In this document: one piece after another, positions 1 through 8,182 of the stretch
Position numbering within the stretch: position 1 is the stretch's first letter
How the letters are laid out: every line of letters begins with the position of its first letter
DNA from: Rossellomorea vietnamensis
GTDB lineage: Bacteria; Bacillota; Bacilli; Bacillales; Bacillaceae_B
DNA length: 64,000 nt
Direction: 5' to 3'
Assembly: GCF_025398035.1 (NCBI RefSeq)
Contig: NZ_CP104558.1
Coordinates: 2,356,001 to 2,420,000, forward strand
Made by a program: the position numbers and the translations under genes
Notes under the pieces: generated by a model
The model's input: the letters and a program-made list of their open reading frames with translations, nothing else
Told to the model about the DNA's origin: nothing
The model's database searches: none

Positions 1-1301
1 TAATCCACCACGGGCTTCACGGTCCAGTTATCATAGAAAAGGGAATCCTTCTGATTGTATGGTGTGAAAGGAATCTCCTTTAACAGGAGCTGTTCAAAGA
101 CGGCACGCCCACTGCTCATGGTGCGATGGAGAATCGTCATATCTCCATAACCGTAGCCTTCTTCTCGTAATCTCTGAATCTCTTCTGTGATCCAGACGGC
201 TTCTTCATCGGCTGTGGCGGGTCTTGAATAGAGGGGCTTCTGTCCCTCCACTTTTGTTGCGATCAGCTCTTTTTTCCGCCGGTGTTCATTCCGCCCGATG
301 ACTTCATTCCCGAGTCCGATGATATAAGCGTCAGACCGGTAATTTTCTTTTAAAGTCACGACTTTGGCATCCGTGAACTCCTCATCAAAATCCAAAATGA
401 ATTCGTTCCGAGCTCCGTTAAAGGTGTAAATCGTTTGATCATCATCCCCGACCACGAACAGATTACGGTGAGCCGCAATCAATTTGATCAATTCATATTG
501 AACCAGATTCGTATCCTGGAATTCATCGACCATCACATATTGAAACCGGTGCTGAAGGGAAGTCAGCAGATTCGGATTTCCCAACAGTAGTTGATAGGCC
601 TCTGTCAAAATATCATCAAAATCCATCTTATGATTCACGCGCTTCCACTCTTCATATTTTAAGAGGATGCTTCGCACTTCTTTTTCTGACTTGGACTTCT
701 CAGGGAGCTCCCGTATATCTTTCTGATTGAGCTTATAATGAGAAAGCTTGGCAAGGAGCGTCTCAGCATCATACGGATCATATATATTCATTTCTCTCTG
801 GATCTGTTTCAAGATGATTTGTTTATAGCGCTCGTTCCCGATCACTTCCTGTGTGTAATGGCGGGATCTGAGCAAGTAAAGGAACAGGGCATGAAACGTG
901 CTGGCATGTACCTGTCCACCATGTTCTGCTCCCGGAAGCCTTGAAATCCGCTGCTTCATCTCTTCCGATGCTTTCTTGGTAAATGTGACAAGCAAAATAT
1001 TTCTTGGCTGAATGTCTTTCACGGCCATCAAGTAACCTGCACGGCAGACGAGCACCGTCGTTTTTCCCGTTCCTGCACCGGCAAGAGTCAAGCATGGTCC
1101 TTTCACACAACGGACCGCTTCAACCTGAGCCGCATTCAGATGAATCCCCGCTTCCTCCATCGTCCGAAAGAAAAAAGCATCCTCGTCACGGGAGGATATC
1201 AGCTGCTTCGTGGTTTCCCCCTTATGGAGCGGAGCCACGGGAATCTCCTTCTTATCTGCTTCATATGGATAAATGGAATAGTTGGATACTACTTTATTCA
1301 A
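1..1301 (-). CDS. UvrD/Rep-family DNA helicase, C-terminal part outside window
   Basis: Superfamily I 3'-5' DNA helicase of the UvrD/PcrA/Rep group, possibly the Bacillus YjcD-type branch. Visible motifs in order are the ATP-binding GAGTGKT loop (about residue 75), motif Ia TFTKKASEEM, the Walker B VDEFQDTN, motif III GDDDQTIYTFNGA and ENYRSD of motif IV. About 433 residues are present and the gene runs off the left edge. The start is taken as TTG at 1301, because AGGAG lies 8 bases upstream and the nearby ATG at 1308 hits a stop after four codons. It probably acts in DNA repair or replication; the exact paralogue cannot be fixed from the part seen. Confidence 0.9.
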   Translation of the reverse strand, partial: MNKVVSNYSIYPYEADKKEIPVAPLHKGETTKQLISSRDEDAFFFRTMEEAGIHLNAAQVEAVRCVKGPCLTLAGAGTGKTTVLVCRAGYLMAVKDIQPRNILLVTFTKKASEEMKQRISRLPGAEHGGQVHASTFHALFLYLLRSRHYTQEVIGNERYKQIILKQIQREMNIYDPYDAETLLAKLSHYKLNQKDIRELPEKSKSEKEVRSILLKYEEWKRVNHKMDFDDILTEAYQLLLGNPNLLTSLQHRFQYVMVDEFQDTNLVQYELIKLIAAHRNLFVVGDDDQTIYTFNGARNEFILDFDEEFTDAKVVTLKENYRSDAYIIGLGNEVIGRNEHRRKKELIATKVEGQKPLYSRPATADEEAVWITEEIQRLREEGYGYGDMTILHRTMSSGRAVFEQLLLKEIPFTPYNQKDSLFYDNWTVKPVVD

Positions 1302-1473
1302 AGCTCATTCTCCTAGCTTTTCTTTCGATTCATAACCTTCTCATCATAACAAGAGCCCTCCGTGAATAGCAATGACAATCTCAGGACGAAACAGATGCAC
1401 GGGACGATATGTAAATACTGTTAAACGATTGTTTAATCCCCCGAACCCTAGTAGAATAAATGTTTTGAAACAC

Positions 1474-1491
1474 TAAACAAACGTTTGTTTA
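1474..1491. promoter_or_regulatory. Perfect 18-bp palindrome, operator-like
   Basis: TAAACAAACGTTTGTTTA is a perfect inverted repeat upstream of both the divergent helicase gene and the small ORF at 1559. A degenerate relative, TTAAACGATTGTTTAA, lies at 1421-1436. The same CAAACGTTTG core appears twice near 61.8 kb. Shape and length suit a dimeric TetR-type repressor, but no regulator gene is adjacent, so the binder is unknown. Confidence 0.55.
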
Positions 1492-1558
1492 AATCAGATA
1501 TGCTCCCAGAGGATTAATCTATCGAAAGAAAAGGTAATAGAACAATAGGTGATAAACA

Positions 1559-1792
1559 ATGAAACTGACAAAATGGGGCTACACCCGCTTCAACAGCATA
1601 AAAGCAGAATTCGACCACTTCCCCCACTCCCTCGTCATCCTGAGGAAAATCAGAAACTACTACTTCATCAACAAAATCCACTGGTCCCACCTCGACCCCG
1701 TCGTCGAAACCCATCACCTAGAACAAATGGAACTGCTGGTGAACAGGGAAATGGATCTGGAGGAGAATTACCTTAATAGGAGATTGGATTAA
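1559..1792 (+). CDS. Small hypothetical protein, 77 aa
   Basis: Not recognised. The predicted protein is rich in aromatic and charged residues, has no membrane segment or cysteine, and ends in an acidic-basic tail. The ATG at 1559 is preceded by AGGTGAT with 5 bases of spacing, a convincing ribosome binding site, and the palindromic operator-like site lies about 70 bases upstream. An overlapping frame from 1549 to 1776 is proline- and arginine-rich and looks like a shadow. Real expression is plausible rather than proven. Confidence 0.45.
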   Translation: MKLTKWGYTRFNSIKAEFDHFPHSLVILRKIRNYYFINKIHWSHLDPVVETHHLEQMELLVNREMDLEENYLNRRLD

Positions 1793-1932
1793 CGCTCTTT
1801 TTTGTTCATATAATGAAATTAGCGCTGTTCCAATGTAGAATGTCTGATTTTGAAGTAAAGTTCAACACTGATTTCAAATGATTTTTACTGTTTGATCTTT
1901 ATCCAAAGAAAATATTATGAAAAAGCACAGAG

Positions 1933-2056
1933 TGGATTGAAGCGAAAGGTGCTCGACTCCGACGGGAATAGCGGGAAAGTTGAGACCCCACAGGGCAAGC
2001 CCGAGGAGGCTCAACTCACGCCCCGCGGAAAGCGAGCACCTGCAGCGAAAAGGAAC
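1933..2056. repeat. Palindromic Bacillaceae-type intergenic repeat
   Basis: The element has outer arms AGGTGCTCG (1947-1955) and CGAGCACCT (2033-2041) and an inner pair around GTTGAG and CTCAAC. Its composition is GC-rich with CGGGAA and CCCCGCGG segments, unlike the AT-rich surroundings. I recall similar sequences being scattered through many Bacillaceae genomes. An open frame of 64 codons through it is an artefact of the repeat. It could form a long hairpin in RNA or DNA; no transposase is present, so it would be non-autonomous if mobile. Confidence 0.6.
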
Positions 2057-2267
2057 GGTCTCCGTTATATTGAATTTACTCTTTAGGACTAATAAAATTT
2101 TTTAAAAAACAAGAAAAAATGAGATAAACCAAGATAACCGCCCATTTCAATTCAAAAACCACCCAAAATCGCACTATATTGATTATTCTGAACATTTGCA
2201 TTAATTTTATAATTTGTTAATATATAATTAATAAATGATTTACAAAACAATCTTTAAAGGAAGGCGT

Positions 2268-2367
2268 GATTCCAATGAAGTGAGTTAGCAAAGCATGTCA
2301 GCATCACATCTCGCTTTTGAGATCGGCCCGTGAAAACTGATTTCAAGATGTGTGGATATGCGGGAAT
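2268..2367 (+). ncRNA. Structured RNA candidate, tandem copy 1
   Basis: First of two tandem modules 122 bases apart. It begins with GATTCCAATGAAG and folds by eye into a long arm: GCATGTC (2293) with GATATGC (2355), CACATCT (2305) with AGATGTG (2346), GAGATCGG (2319) with CTGATTTC (2337), capped by loop CCCGTGAAAA (2327-2336). ATTCC and GGAAT can close the module. The AT-rich stretch upstream (about 2196-2228) holds TTGCAT and TATAAT-like hexamers at poor spacing. The family is not recognised and the strand is inferred from the fold. Confidence 0.5.
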
Positions 2368-2389
2368 GCGCAATCTTATTTCAGGAGAT

Positions 2390-2489
2390 GATTCCAATGA
2401 AGAATGTAAGCGAAGCATGCTAACATCATGGTACGCAAGAAGATAGCCCGTGAAAACTATCTTCGTAACATGTGGGCGTGTGGGAAAAT
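2390..2489 (+). ncRNA. Structured RNA candidate, tandem copy 2
   Basis: The second module repeats GATTCCAATGAAG, AGC-AAGCATG and the loop CCCGTGAAAA (2447-2456). The stem under the loop is GAAGATAG (2439) with CTATCTTC (2457), different in sequence from copy 1 but perfectly paired. This is compensatory change between paralogous modules. GCATGC and GCGTGT make the lower stem with two G-U pairs. No open frame with a ribosome binding site runs through it. A hairpin at 2614 could end the transcript. Confidence 0.5.
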
Positions 2490-2613
2490 CAGCGGCAAAT
2501 GAAAATAAACTAATAAACCATGCAAGACCATTAATTTAATGTTAAATGAATGTTACGTATGTGTATTAGTAAGAAAGGATAGTAAAGTTAATTGAATAAG
2601 ATTTACTTAAGTT

Positions 2614-2652
2614 AAGGCGCTGTTTATGTGGTATAGGCATAAGCAGCGTCTT
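2614..2652. terminator. Hairpin terminator candidate
   Basis: AAGGCGCTG-T-TTATG pairs with CATAA-G-CAGCGTCTT, a 15-bp stem with two G-U pairs and a 9-base loop. On the plus strand it is followed by TTAAATTTGT, and on the minus strand by TTAACTTAAG, so the T-runs are weak. It lies just past the stop of the minus-strand acetyltransferase and also after the tandem RNA candidate, so it may serve both. Confidence 0.5.
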
Positions 2653-2662
2653 AAATTTGTGT

Positions 2663-3208
2663 TCAATATTCATCTTTTAATAAAGAGCAGACAGCCGCAT
2701 CACAAAAAACGCCTTTTTCAAATGCCGCTTTTCTCAATACGCCTTCAAATGTAAATCCTGCTTTTTCGAGGCTCCTCTTCGATGCCACATTTTCCGGATC
2801 GTAATACGCTTCAATACGATTAAGATTCATTTCTTCAAAGCCGTATCTCAGGACCGGCTGTAATACTTCTGTGATGACCCCTTGCCTCCAATAGGATGGA
2901 TGAACCTCAAACCCCACCTCGGCTTTAAAATGTTCTTTCTCCCATTGATGAAACCCGCAGCTGCCGATGATGTCGCCGGATTCTTTCAGGGCAATCCCCC
3001 AACGGATCCCTTCATTCAGATAAAACCTTTCGTTCCACTTCTCGATGATCTCCAGTGCCTGTTTTTCCTCTTGAAACGATTCCAGATCATAATATCGGGT
3101 GACTTCATCTTTTGAGAAATAATCAAAAACACGGGGAGCATCCCCTTCTTTCATCTGTCTTAAGCGAAATCTATCTGTTTCAAATGCCGGAAAGGTTCGT
3201 GTCAACAT
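2663..3208 (-). CDS. GNAT acetyltransferase, RimJ/RimL type
   Basis: A 181-residue acetyltransferase of the GNAT fold that transfers acetyl from acetyl-CoA to an amine, in RimJ/RimL enzymes the N-terminus of a ribosomal protein. The N-terminal ETDRFRLRQ strand, the HPSYWRQGVITEVL acetyl-CoA loop (central third) and NVASKRSLEKAGF near the C-terminus are typical. The second methionine at 3208 is chosen because AGGAG sits 7 bases before it, while the ATG at 3214 is only one base from that site. The gene stands alone. The substrate is unknown. Confidence 0.85.
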   Translation of the reverse strand: MLTRTFPAFETDRFRLRQMKEGDAPRVFDYFSKDEVTRYYDLESFQEEKQALEIIEKWNERFYLNEGIRWGIALKESGDIIGSCGFHQWEKEHFKAEVGFEVHPSYWRQGVITEVLQPVLRYGFEEMNLNRIEAYYDPENVASKRSLEKAGFTFEGVLRKAAFEKGVFCDAAVCSLLKDEY

Positions 3209-3362
3209 TTTCATTCTCCTTTTCTTCTTGTTCTCCTTATGTATTCAACATGGGATTTTCCAATGCCTTCTTATAAGAGTAAATTTTTATTAATTCACCG
3301 TTTGTGTTCTTTCCTTCATCTGGTTACAATCGATGTAATAGATGAAAAAGGATGGGGATGAC

Positions 3363-4970
3363 ATGAAGGCCGATAAAATACTGGTAAGCACTGCCCTATT
3401 CACCGGGAATGCAGCTGCTCCCATCGACGGCTTCGTTGCCGTAAAGGATGATGTGATCATTGGGGTTGGCCCCCGTTCAGAGATGGAGAGTTTCATAGGG
3501 CCCTCTACGGACATCAGGGATGCCGGAAACCGCCTGGTGACGGCAGGGTTCCATGACTTTCATCTTCATTGGTTTTTAGGAGCGATGTTTGAGGGGTTTT
3601 GTCAACTGACCTTCGGGACAACAGAGGATAGGACAGCGAGAATGGTGGCTGAATATGCCCGGGAACATCCCGATGAGGAATGGGTGCTTGGATTCGGATG
3701 GCATCATGTCCGCTGGCCGGACCAGACCACCCCCACTCGCCACTCACTTGATCGATACCTGCCCCACCGCCCCGTTGTCCTCCTCAATGAAGAAGCTCAT
3801 AGCGCATGGCTGAATACAGCTGCCCTCGAGAAATTGGGGATTCACCGGGATACTCCCGAACCTCCTTTTGGTAAAATTGAAAAAGATGCCGACGGTGAAC
3901 CAACCGGATTCTTATATGAGACGGCCGTTCAGTATGTGACGGAAGCTTTTACATTCGAGAAGAAAGTAAAGAACAGATTGATGAACGGAATGCTGAAGAA
4001 GACGGCATCCTACGGGATCACATCTGTAGCCGACATGCTGCCTCTTCCCGGCTATACATTGGGAGATCCCGGGTTTTATCGGGAATTTGAAGAAAAAGGC
4101 GAGCTGACGACCCGCATTCACTTCCTGGACGTGCTGGATGGTGACCTCGGGCGTGGCATTCAATTCAGGGAGAAGTATCAATCGGATAAGCTTCAGTTTT
4201 CTGGTTTGAAGCAGTTCCTCGATGGGGTCCCCCTGACGTATACGGGGTATTTGCTTCAGCCATACTCAGACCGGCCGACGGAAATTGGCGGGACCATTTA
4301 TGAACCACATGTTTATCAAAAGTGGATCGAGGATGCTGACCGGGAAGGCTTCCGGATCCGCCTGCACGCTTGCGGGGACGCAGCTGTCCGGTTGGGCCTG
4401 GATGTGTATGAGCATGCGAGGAAGGTCAATGGTGCAAGGGATTCCAGACATACGATCGAACATATTGAAGTATGCGACCCACATGATTTCGAGCGCTTCC
4501 GGAAGCTCGGGGTCATCGCATCCATCCAGCCCGAGCATCTCACGTCGGGTTCCATGGATTCCCATGCATATCTGGACAGACTCGGGATGGAGCGGGCACA
4601 CTATACGTGGCCGATCGGTTCATTGGACAAGCATGACGCAGCCATTGCGTTTGGAACGGACTTTCCGATTGTGGACTTGAATCCGATGCTCGGCCTTTAC
4701 AGGGCCGTCACACGGAAGCACGAAGACGGCTCTCCCCAAGGCGGATGGAATCCTCTTGAGAAAATTTCATTGGCCCATGCCCTGATTCATTACACGAAAT
4801 CCCCTGCTTACGGAAACTTCAGGGAGCATGATTTAGGAACGATCGAAGTCGGAAAGAAAGCTGATTTAGCCGTTTTGGACCGGAATCCTTTCGAAGTCGG
4901 TGCGGAAGAACTCCTTGAGACGGGTGTATGGATGACACTGATGGACGGCAGGATTGTGTATGAAAAATAG
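3363..4970 (+). CDS. YtcJ-like amidohydrolase
   Basis: A metal-dependent hydrolase of the amidohydrolase superfamily, 535 residues, close in length to B. subtilis YtcJ. The GFHDFHLH motif near residue 70 supplies the first two metal histidines. Further ligands are likely in RLHACGD, HTIEHIEV and AFGTDFPI, the last holding the catalytic aspartate. A small beta-sandwich is formed by the N-terminal DKILVST and C-terminal GKKADLAVLDRNPF segments. The ATG at 3363 is used because GGATGGGG precedes it; the earlier ATG at 3342 has no such site. The gene is monocistronic and ends at a terminator. The substrate cannot be inferred. Confidence 0.85.
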   Translation: MKADKILVSTALFTGNAAAPIDGFVAVKDDVIIGVGPRSEMESFIGPSTDIRDAGNRLVTAGFHDFHLHWFLGAMFEGFCQLTFGTTEDRTARMVAEYAREHPDEEWVLGFGWHHVRWPDQTTPTRHSLDRYLPHRPVVLLNEEAHSAWLNTAALEKLGIHRDTPEPPFGKIEKDADGEPTGFLYETAVQYVTEAFTFEKKVKNRLMNGMLKKTASYGITSVADMLPLPGYTLGDPGFYREFEEKGELTTRIHFLDVLDGDLGRGIQFREKYQSDKLQFSGLKQFLDGVPLTYTGYLLQPYSDRPTEIGGTIYEPHVYQKWIEDADREGFRIRLHACGDAAVRLGLDVYEHARKVNGARDSRHTIEHIEVCDPHDFERFRKLGVIASIQPEHLTSGSMDSHAYLDRLGMERAHYTWPIGSLDKHDAAIAFGTDFPIVDLNPMLGLYRAVTRKHEDGSPQGGWNPLEKISLAHALIHYTKSPAYGNFREHDLGTIEVGKKADLAVLDRNPFEVGAEELLETGVWMTLMDGRIVYEK

Positions 4971-4991
4971 CGGCAGTGTATAACGAAAAAG

Positions 4992-5022
4992 AGGTCCGTC
5001 CCTCAAACCCGGGGACGGACCT
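4992..5022. terminator. Bidirectional terminator built from the GGTCCGTCCC word
   Basis: AGGTCCGTCCC (4992-5002) pairs with GGGACGGACCT (5012-5022) around a 9-base loop, followed by ATCTTTTTATTTT on the plus strand. It lies between the convergent amidohydrolase and helicase genes. The left arm is an exact copy of the 12-base word GGTCCGTCCCTC that recurs across the window. Confidence 0.85.
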
Positions 5023-5028
5023 ATCTTT

Positions 5029-6162
5029 TTATTTTGTTTCCGGTTGTTGCAGTCCGCCGCCGCGGATGGTTTTTTCCTGGAATGGCAGGTTGAGTTCTTT
5101 ACTTAGTTTTTCAAGGAAGCTCAGTTCGCGCTTGGATACGAGGCAGATGACGGTTCCTTCTGCCCCCATGCGGCCGGTTCTTCCTGAACGGTGGATATAC
5201 TGCTTCGTGTCGCTCGGGAAATCGAAATGGATTACGTGTGTGACATCGGTGATATCGAGGCCGCGTGCCGCGACATCGGTTGTCAGGAGCATGGACACTT
5301 TCCCTGAGCGGAAACGATCCAGGGATTGCTTACGCTCCATCTTATTCGATTCTCCTGCTAAGACTTCAAGCTCGACTCCCTTATATTTAAGCTTCTCTTC
5401 CATTTCAGAGAGTCTCTCCAGTTGATTGAAGAATACAAGTGCCTTGATACCTTTGAAGTAAGAGATACTTCTGAGGGCTTCCACCTTATCCCGCAATTCA
5501 CTATATACAAAGACATGGTCTACTTTCGGATTATCGAGGTTGGCTTCCATTTTGACAATTTCATGGTTCTGTAAGAGAGATTCGGCTACTTGTTCCGTTT
5601 CATCTGATAAAGTTGCCGAGAAGAACAGCACCTGACGTTCTTTCAAAGTCGATTTGATGATATCCTTCACTTCCCGGATATGCTCTGATGAAATCATTAA
5701 GTCAAACTCATCGACGACGATGGTTTTCACTTCATGCATCTTCAGTTTTTTCATTTTCATCAGTTCGATCAGGCGACCCGTTGTGCCGACTACGATATGA
5801 GGCTTTTTCTTCAGCTTCTCAACTTGTTTCTTGACGTTCGCACCACCGATGAAGGCAGCACTCGTAATGTCCGTCCCCTTAGCCCATTTCTGGATTTCCT
5901 GGTGGATTTGCATGACCAGCTCTCTTGATGGTGCAAGGATGACAGCCTGTGCCTGTTTTCTTGATGGATCGATGGCCTGGATGATCGGGAGTAAATAAGC
6001 CAGGGTTTTCCCTGTCCCCGTTGGTGATTCACACACAACGTCCTTCCCTTCCATGATAAGGGGCACAACTTTTTCCTGTACGGGAGTGAATGCAGTAAAA
6101 CCTGATTCTTCCCAGTTTTTCTGTAGTATTGGCGAATGGATGATGCTTGAGATTGAATTCAT
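5029..6162 (-). CDS. yfmL: DEAD-box RNA helicase, YfmL-like
   Basis: An ATP-dependent RNA helicase of 377 residues, the length of B. subtilis YfmL (376), which is implicated in 50S ribosome assembly. Motifs in order: a Q-motif around GFTAFTPVQ, SPTGTGKT (about 46-53), PSRELV, TTGRLIEL, VDEFD in place of DEAD, FSATL, RGLDI and HRSGRTGRMG. There is no long C-terminal extension of the CshA type. The start has AAAGGA 8 bases upstream. It follows the sensor kinase gene by 15 bases, so the two are probably cotranscribed. Confidence 0.88.
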   Translation of the reverse strand: MNSISSIIHSPILQKNWEESGFTAFTPVQEKVVPLIMEGKDVVCESPTGTGKTLAYLLPIIQAIDPSRKQAQAVILAPSRELVMQIHQEIQKWAKGTDITSAAFIGGANVKKQVEKLKKKPHIVVGTTGRLIELMKMKKLKMHEVKTIVVDEFDLMISSEHIREVKDIIKSTLKERQVLFFSATLSDETEQVAESLLQNHEIVKMEANLDNPKVDHVFVYSELRDKVEALRSISYFKGIKALVFFNQLERLSEMEEKLKYKGVELEVLAGESNKMERKQSLDRFRSGKVSMLLTTDVAARGLDITDVTHVIHFDFPSDTKQYIHRSGRTGRMGAEGTVICLVSKRELSFLEKLSKELNLPFQEKTIRGGGLQQPETK

Positions 6163-6177
6163 TCGTTTCGTCCTTTC

Positions 6178-7494
6178 TTAATCGGTAAAGGCAGAAGGCT
6201 CTTCCTCAATGGGTAAGCTGATTTCCACTGCCGTTCCTTTTTCTATATCACTTTGAAAGTGTATTTGTCCTTTATGGCGTTGGATGATTTTTTTGCACAC
6301 GGCAAGACCGAGGCCCGTGCCTTTTTCTTTCGTCGAGTAAAACGGTTCACCCAGATGTTCGATTCTTTCAGGCTCCATGCCGACTCCATTATCCTTCACA
6401 ACTACTTGAGCGTTCGTCCCCTGCTCTTCCAACGTGATCGAGACCTTCCCATCCCTGGATGGGGGGATGGCTTCCACGGCATTTTTTATGATATTGATGA
6501 AAACCTGTTTAAGCTGATTGGACTCGGCTGACACATACAAAAGTTTTTCAGACAGGTTCTCATATGTAATGGACACATTATCAAGATTAGCCTGTGCTTC
6601 CATCAGGACGAGGACCTGCTGGAGGATATCATCGAGTCTTTCAGGACGGAAGTGGGTTTCCTGTTGTTTTCCAAGGATCAGCATCTCACCTGAGATCAAA
6701 TCAATTCGATCCACTTCAGAGAGCATAATGTCTAAATGATCGTGGTTAATGGTATTGGTCGTTTGCATAAGTTGGATAAATCCCTTGAGAGATGTGAGCG
6801 GGTTGCGGATTTCATGTGCAACGGCAGCTGCTAACTGACCAATGACGGAAAGCTTTTCCGATGCGACGACCATTTCTTCGTTTTCCCGATTGGATGTGAT
6901 ATCCCTTGCGATGGCGAACATTCCTGTCACCTCACGATTAATGATAATCGGAACGAGGGAGCATCTGAGGATCTTTCCTTTATTATCGCCGATACGGATC
7001 ATCGTTTCAAAGGTGGATGCGAAGCCTTTGAACGTAGCGAAAAAGTAGTCTGTCACCCGCTTCATTTCTTCTTCATCCAGGAACTTACTGAATTTCACTT
7101 CCTTTAACTCTTCATGGGTGAATTCAAGCAATCCCTCGGCTTCTGCGTTGACAGATATGACATGTCCATCCAAACTCAGCTCCAAGACGGCATCGGGATT
7201 TTGTTCGAACAATGAATGATAATGCTGATTCCTTATCTGAAGCTGTTTCTCTTTATTCGATAGTTTATCGTTGGAGAGAATCAGCTCATTGGTCCTGCGG
7301 TATATCAGGAAGAATATGATGATACCTGTTACAAACGTAAATAGCCAGCCCTTATAGCGCTGAAAATAAATATACATACTAAGCTTCTCATGTGCGATGA
7401 TCATGGAAGCATAATCTGAAAACACAATCCATAATGCGCCTAACAATACATAGGTGACGGATATTCTCAAGGCAATATCTTTAGCTTGTTTCAT
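6178..7494 (-). CDS. PAS-domain sensor histidine kinase
   Basis: A membrane histidine kinase of 438 residues. Two N-terminal membrane segments (about 10-28 and 48-66) flank a very short outer loop. A PAS domain follows (about 90-200, with FEQNPDAVLELSLDGHV), then HisKA with phospho-acceptor His227 in AVAHEIRNPLTS. The HATPase domain has NIIKNAVEAIP, DNGVGM and GTGLGLAVCKK. No response regulator is adjacent. This is like the orphan KinA-KinE sporulation kinases, which feed the Spo0F phosphorelay; that role is an inference. It lies immediately upstream of the yfmL-like gene. Confidence 0.87.
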   Translation of the reverse strand: MKQAKDIALRISVTYVLLGALWIVFSDYASMIIAHEKLSMYIYFQRYKGWLFTFVTGIIIFFLIYRRTNELILSNDKLSNKEKQLQIRNQHYHSLFEQNPDAVLELSLDGHVISVNAEAEGLLEFTHEELKEVKFSKFLDEEEMKRVTDYFFATFKGFASTFETMIRIGDNKGKILRCSLVPIIINREVTGMFAIARDITSNRENEEMVVASEKLSVIGQLAAAVAHEIRNPLTSLKGFIQLMQTTNTINHDHLDIMLSEVDRIDLISGEMLILGKQQETHFRPERLDDILQQVLVLMEAQANLDNVSITYENLSEKLLYVSAESNQLKQVFINIIKNAVEAIPPSRDGKVSITLEEQGTNAQVVVKDNGVGMEPERIEHLGEPFYSTKEKGTGLGLAVCKKIIQRHKGQIHFQSDIEKGTAVEISLPIEEEPSAFTD

Positions 7495-7826
7495 GATGTG
7501 AAATTCACCTAAATTCCAATAGTCTTTCCCCTATGGTTTCTCAGTTCTTATCCATTTATCAAAAATACTCATAAGACTGAAATACGAGAGTATCTTCATC
7601 TGTTTCATTTACTTTGACAACACACCTAATCATAACATAGGGAGCCTGAAGGAAGAGAATAAATAATAGTATGAGCCATCGGATTTTAAATGATCGTTTT
7701 CACCCTGCGGTTTCCCCCACCCCATCAAAGAAACTCCGCCCTTTTTCCTAATTTTTCAAATTGGTGTTTATTTTTCTCAGGAAAGGTAAAAAGAGAACAA
7801 CATGATAGTGAAGGCAGGTGATGCGA
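7495..7826. other. Divergent intergenic region, 332 bp
   Basis: The region lies between the sensor kinase and the AbrB-type gene. No ORF or strong hairpin is seen. A GTTTAT (7766) and AGGTAA (7784) pair with 12 bases between resembles a weak SigB-type promoter for the AbrB-type gene. TTGACA at 7614 has no matching -10 box at 16-18 bases. These calls are tentative. Confidence 0.3.
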
Positions 7827-8135
7827 ATGTTAAGTATGATGTATGGGAGCAAACCTTTCAGTAAAAGCGGTACAATCACTCTCCCCCATAAATGGAGGGA
7901 GAAGTTTGGACTGTTGCCGGGAAAACTTGCAGAGCTCGTCTATCAAAACAACTGCCTCTATATTAAGCAGGCCACGCGGGACTCAACCCACAACAAACGC
8001 TACATCTCAGAAAAAGGAACGGTCCACATCCCGAAGGAACTCCGGGAAGAAATGGGCATGGCGTATCCATCCTCCTACTGCCTGCACGTCAACGAAAAAG
8101 ACAACTGTTTTATGATCACAACGGAGAAAGAATAA
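7827..8135 (+). CDS. Double AbrB/SpoVT-type swapped-hairpin protein
   Basis: A 102-residue protein made of two consecutive AbrB-like units. The first runs through SKSGTITLPHKWREKFGL, the second through SEKGTVHIPKELREEMGM. Each has the beta-turn, G-hydrophobic-x-(I/L)-P and amphipathic helix of the DNA-binding looped-hinge fold. Ordinary AbrB has one such unit and dimerises; here both halves are in one chain. ATG at 7827 is preferred over the upstream GTG/ATG codons because AGGTG lies 6 bases upstream. It may be a transition-state-type DNA-binding regulator or an antitoxin-like protein; no toxin gene is adjacent. Confidence 0.7.
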   Translation: MLSMMYGSKPFSKSGTITLPHKWREKFGLLPGKLAELVYQNNCLYIKQATRDSTHNKRYISEKGTVHIPKELREEMGMAYPSSYCLHVNEKDNCFMITTEKE

Positions 8136-8138
8136 AAT

Positions 8139-8182
8139 AAGGTCCGTCCCTCGCTGCTTTAAAGCGATGAGGGACGGACCTT
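8139..8182. terminator. Long bidirectional terminator overlapping the thrB 3' end
   Basis: A 22-base arm (8139-8160) and a 22-base arm (8161-8182) pair almost perfectly, with two mismatches and essentially no separate loop. Each arm contains an exact copy of the GGTCCGTCCCTC word, in inverted orientation (8141-8152 and 8169-8180). The right arm codes for the last residues of ThrB, VRPSSL, so the terminator is partly inside the gene. Confidence 0.8.

Noticed and set aside
1892-2086. A 64-codon open frame on the plus strand
   Set aside because: It runs through the palindromic repeat, has no ribosome binding site and its composition is set by the repeat.
2268-2489. Assigning the tandem RNA to a known family such as csfG or a glycine-type riboswitch
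   Set aside because: I could not match its conserved loop or spacing to any family from memory, and there is no same-strand gene close downstream.
7614-7642. TTGACA at 7614 as a promoter for the AbrB-type gene
   Set aside because: No -10-like hexamer lies 16-18 bases downstream, and the distance to the gene is about 200 bases.
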